From positions 1 through 7,621 of the forward strand of contig CAIXAY010000092.1 in the NCBI GenBank assembly GCA_903917505.1: 7,621 nucleotides of DNA. The letters run 5' to 3'. Below, one piece after another: positions 5,840 through 7,621 of this stretch. Source of the DNA: an uncultured beta proteobacterium. GTDB lineage: Bacteria; Pseudomonadota; Gammaproteobacteria; Burkholderiales; Rhodocyclaceae. A model generated the notes under the pieces. That model saw nothing but the letters and a program-made list of their open reading frames with translations. It made no database searches and was not told the DNA's origin. Positions within the stretch are counted from its first letter, which is position 1, and each line of letters starts with the position of its first letter. The translations under genes and the position numbers were made by a program.

Positions 5840-6309
5840 CAGCCCTCCCGGTGGTACGGATGGTTTTTCAGCACGCTGACCGCGCGATACAGCTGTTCGC
5901 AAAGGATCAGGCGGGCCATGGCGTGCGGCAAGGTCAGGCTGGACAGGCGCAAGCGCGCGTCGGCTTCGCGCTTCAGGTCCTCGGCGATGCCGTCGGCGCT
6001 GCCGATGATGAAGGCCGTGTCACCGCCCTCGCGCATCCAGTCTTCGAGACAATGCGCGAATTTCGCCGTCGTCAGGTCGGCGCCGAGCTCGTCGAGCACG
6101 ACGACGCGGCGGTAGCCTTGCAGGGCGGCTTGCAGGCGAATCTTTTCGGCGGCCAGCAATTGCTCGCGCGTCTTCGAGCCGCGCGGTTCGGGCTTGATTT
6201 CGATCAACGCCAGCGGCAGTTCGCGCGGCATGCGTTTGACATACTCGGCGCAGCCATCGGCCACCCAGACGGGGAGTTTGTGCCCGACAGCGAGTATGCC
6301 GAGTTTCAT
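5839..6309 (-). CDS. rlmH: 23S rRNA pseudouridine-1915 N3-methyltransferase RlmH
   Basis: RlmH uses S-adenosylmethionine to methylate pseudouridine 1915 in helix 69 of 23S rRNA on assembled 70S ribosomes. The product is 156 aa, against 155 in E. coli. It shows MKLGILAVGHK at the N-terminus, VVVLDELG (69 to 76), the SPOUT-fold cofactor loop FIIGSADG (100 to 107), LTLPHAMARLILCEQLYRA (125 to 143) and the C-terminal NHPYHR (149 to 154). The loop has Ser104 where most homologues have a second glycine, a mild change. The ATG at 6309 gives the expected N-terminus; the frame continues upstream into the palindromic repeat, but that part has no family similarity. The bases before the ATG are pyrimidine-rich with no Shine-Dalgarno sequence. 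The stop overlaps the maf start. Palindromic repeat copy 2 separates it from rsfS. Confidence 0.95.
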   Translation of the reverse strand: MKLGILAVGHKLPVWVADGCAEYVKRMPRELPLALIEIKPEPRGSKTREQLLAAEKIRLQAALQGYRRVVVLDELGADLTTAKFAHCLEDWMREGGDTAFIIGSADGIAEDLKREADARLRLSSLTLPHAMARLILCEQLYRAVSVLKNHPYHREG

Positions 6310-6335
6310 GGGAATGAATTGAAAATGAAAAGCGA

Positions 6336-6472
6336 TTAACCACAACGGGCACAACGAGCACAACGAGCACAACGAAATCCATAGATAAAAAACTCTTCCG
6401 CTCGCCGGCGGGCCGCTCGGACAAAGCTTATCGAAAAAGCGTTCGTTGTGCCCGTTGTGCTCGTTGTGGTTA
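6336..6472. repeat. Palindromic repeat with 9-nt-unit arms, copy 2
   Basis: The left arm begins TTAAC, then CACAACGGG, CACAACGAG, CACAACGAG and CACAACGAA (four units, ending at 6376). The right arm starts at 6442 and has three inverted units: TTCGTTGTG, CCCGTTGTG, CTCGTTGTG, then GTTA. The 65-nt interior holds CTCGCCGGCGGG (6401 to 6412), one base different from copy 1 and at nearly the same distance from both arms. The element fills the gap between the rsfS stop codon (2 bp away) and the rlmH start (26 bp away). The rsfS-rlmH transcript would carry a long hairpin here. Confidence 0.85.
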
Positions 6473-6474
6473 TA

Positions 6475-6837
6475 TTATGCAGACGCCGACACAGCCTTGC
6501 GCGCTCGCGCCGGGCCCTTGCTGCCCCACAGCTCTTCGAGGTTGTAATAGCTGCGGATCGCCGGCTGCATGACGTGGACGACGATGTCGCCGAGATCGAC
6601 GAGCACCCATTCGCCGTTTTCCTCGCCCTCGGTGGACAGGATCGTCACGCCCGCTTCGCGTACCTTGTCCTGTACGTTGCGCGCCAAGGATTTGACCTGG
6701 CGGTTCGAATCGCCGCAGGCGATGACGATGCGTTCGAACAGGGAGCTGAGCTTGGCGGTATTGATGACTTCGATGTCGCGGCCCTTGATGTCTTCGAGGG
6801 CGCTGACGACGAGTTTTTCCAGCTGGGGTAGTTTCAT
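6475..6837 (-). CDS. rsfS: Ribosomal silencing factor RsfS
   Basis: RsfS binds protein L14 (uL14) of the large ribosomal subunit and blocks subunit joining, lowering translation in starvation or stationary phase. The 120-aa product has the usual length and motifs: ALEDIKGRDIEVIN (13 to 26), VIACGDSNRQVKSLA (38 to 52) and EGEENGEWVLVDLGDIVVHV (70 to 89), followed by RSYYNLEELW (95 to 104). The tail after that is short and rich in basic residues and alanine. The ATG at 6837 lies 7 bp after the nadD stop codon, with GGAG somewhat far upstream inside nadD, so the genes are probably co-transcribed. The stop codon lies 2 bp from palindromic repeat copy 2. Confidence 0.95.
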   Translation of the reverse strand: MKLPQLEKLVVSALEDIKGRDIEVINTAKLSSLFERIVIACGDSNRQVKSLARNVQDKVREAGVTILSTEGEENGEWVLVDLGDIVVHVMQPAIRSYYNLEELWGSKGPARARKAVSASA

Positions 6838-6844
6838 CGGGCGA

Positions 6845-7528
6845 TCAGGTCTCCGGGTAAAGGTGGTTCTTGTTGATATAAGCGATGACTGCGTCGGGCA
6901 TCAGGTAACGCGCACTGCAACGCTTCGACAGCAGCGCACGGATCTTGGTTGCCGAGATATCGAGCGGGGTCATGGCGAAAGCCGCGATGCGGCCGGCCGG
7001 TGCTGCGGCGAGCGCCGACGAATCCTGGCAGGCCCGTTCGCGATAGCACGTGGCCAGCGCTGCCGGCAGCTTGGCCGGATCGAGCGGAAAGCCCGGACGG
7101 TGCGCGACGCCGATATGCGCGAGATCGAACAGCGCCTCCCAGCGATGCCAGACGGCCAGGTTGGCGAAAGCGTCGGCGCCGACCAGCAGGACCAGCGGCT
7201 GCCGCGCGCCGCAGGCCGCACGCAGGCGCTCTAGCGTCGTCACCGTGTAGCTTGGCCGCGCGCGTCTGACCTCAGCTTCATCGACTTCGGCCGCATCGAC
7301 TTCGAAGCGCGGGTTGCCGGCGATGGCCAGGCGCACCATCTCCAGGCGCTGTGCGGCGCTGGCCTGCGGCGCGCCGCGCAAGGCCGGCTGGCCGGCGGGA
7401 ATCCAGCGCACGCGCGCGAGTCCCAGCGCATCGGCGGCTTCCTCGGCCAGGCGCAGGTGGCCGTAATGCAGCGGATCGAAAGTTCCACCGAAGACGCCGA
7501 GCGGCTGGCCGGCAGACGGATCAGGCAT
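6845..7528 (-). CDS. nadD: Nicotinate-nucleotide adenylyltransferase NadD
   Basis: NadD joins nicotinate mononucleotide and ATP to give deamido-NAD and pyrophosphate, an essential step in NAD synthesis in the cytoplasm. The 227-aa product has the nucleotidyltransferase signature GGTFDPLHYGH (14 to 24), the mid-region PLVLLVGADAFANLAVWHRW (111 to 130) and the C-terminal ISATKIR (191 to 197), equivalent to the ISxTxIR ATP-binding motif. The position commonly held by His in the loop after IPAGQP is Leu50 (PALRGAP), a small deviation. The ATG at 7528 is preferred over one at 7552: it lies closer to the conserved N-terminus and overlaps the stop codon of the upstream gene by 8 bp (ATGCCTGA), which suggests translational coupling. 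rsfS follows after 7 bp. Confidence 0.95.
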   Translation of the reverse strand: MPDPSAGQPLGVFGGTFDPLHYGHLRLAEEAADALGLARVRWIPAGQPALRGAPQASAAQRLEMVRLAIAGNPRFEVDAAEVDEAEVRRARPSYTVTTLERLRAACGARQPLVLLVGADAFANLAVWHRWEALFDLAHIGVAHRPGFPLDPAKLPAALATCYRERACQDSSALAAAPAGRIAAFAMTPLDISATKIRALLSKRCSARYLMPDAVIAYINKNHLYPET

Positions 7529-7621
7529 TGTCGTCGACCGTGACGAAAACATCGCGGTAGCTCACGTAAAAACTGGCATACAGCGTCGGCAGGAGAAAGA
7601 GAACGGCCAGTGCGGTCAGCA
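7521..7621 (-). CDS. Membrane protein, C-terminal end (gene enters from outside the window)
   Basis: An open frame enters from the right edge and ends with TGA at 7521, overlapping the nadD start by 8 bp. Its 32 visible residues begin LTALAVLFLLPTLYASFYVS and end YRDVFVTVDDNA. The first part is a strongly hydrophobic membrane helix, and the SYRDVF tail then leaves the membrane. The pattern recalls the end of the BPSS1780-family membrane proteins of betaproteobacteria, whose function is not established; that name is from memory of the family and uncertain. Coding is supported by the uninterrupted frame, the membrane-helix composition and the tight overlap with nadD. It is probably the gene before nadD in the same operon. 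Confidence 0.6.
   Translation of the reverse strand, partial: LTALAVLFLLPTLYASFYVSYRDVFVTVDDNA

Noticed and set aside
6020..6424. Open frame with VVLVVLVVPVVVN-like sequence across palindromic repeat copy 2
   Set aside because: The valine and proline repeats come from translating the 9-nt units of the repeat; the rest is a shadow of rlmH.

Overview
The window is chromosomal DNA of a high-GC betaproteobacterium. The protein families, and the gene run nadD-rsfS-rlmH-maf with rng nearby, fit Rhodocyclales or a related order. I cannot name the genus or species from the sequence.

Layout, left to right. The 5' end of rng (RNase G) leaves the window on the minus strand. A 73-bp gap separates it from the divergent plus-strand gene trhP/yegQ, a U32-family tRNA U34 hydroxylase. 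Next come a 119-bp palindromic repeat and an intact 1319-bp IS4-family insertion sequence with perfect 18-bp terminal inverted repeats and a 9-bp target duplication. A plus-strand MurG/GT28-like glycosyltransferase gene follows. Its 3' end overlaps the convergent, minus-strand gene of a PilZ-domain-like protein by 17 bp. After a regulatory-looking gap of 205 bp comes the minus-strand housekeeping block, transcribed right to left: 3' end of a membrane-protein gene, nadD, rsfS, rlmH, maf.

How the genes relate. nadD makes the NAD precursor, rsfS silences ribosomes, rlmH modifies 23S rRNA and maf removes nucleotides. These four are tightly packed and probably co-transcribed, except that a second copy of the palindromic repeat (137 bp) sits between rsfS and rlmH. 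In many betaproteobacteria maf is followed directly by rng. Here about 5 kb carrying trhP, the IS, the glycosyltransferase gene and the PilZ gene lies between them.

The least explained sequence is the pair of palindromic repeats. Each has a core of about 65 nt flanked by inverted arms built from 9-nt units (CACAACGRG), and the number of units differs from arm to arm. Otherwise the window looks like ordinary chromosome plus one recent IS insertion. I found no RNA gene, CRISPR array, phage module or obvious new multi-gene system.
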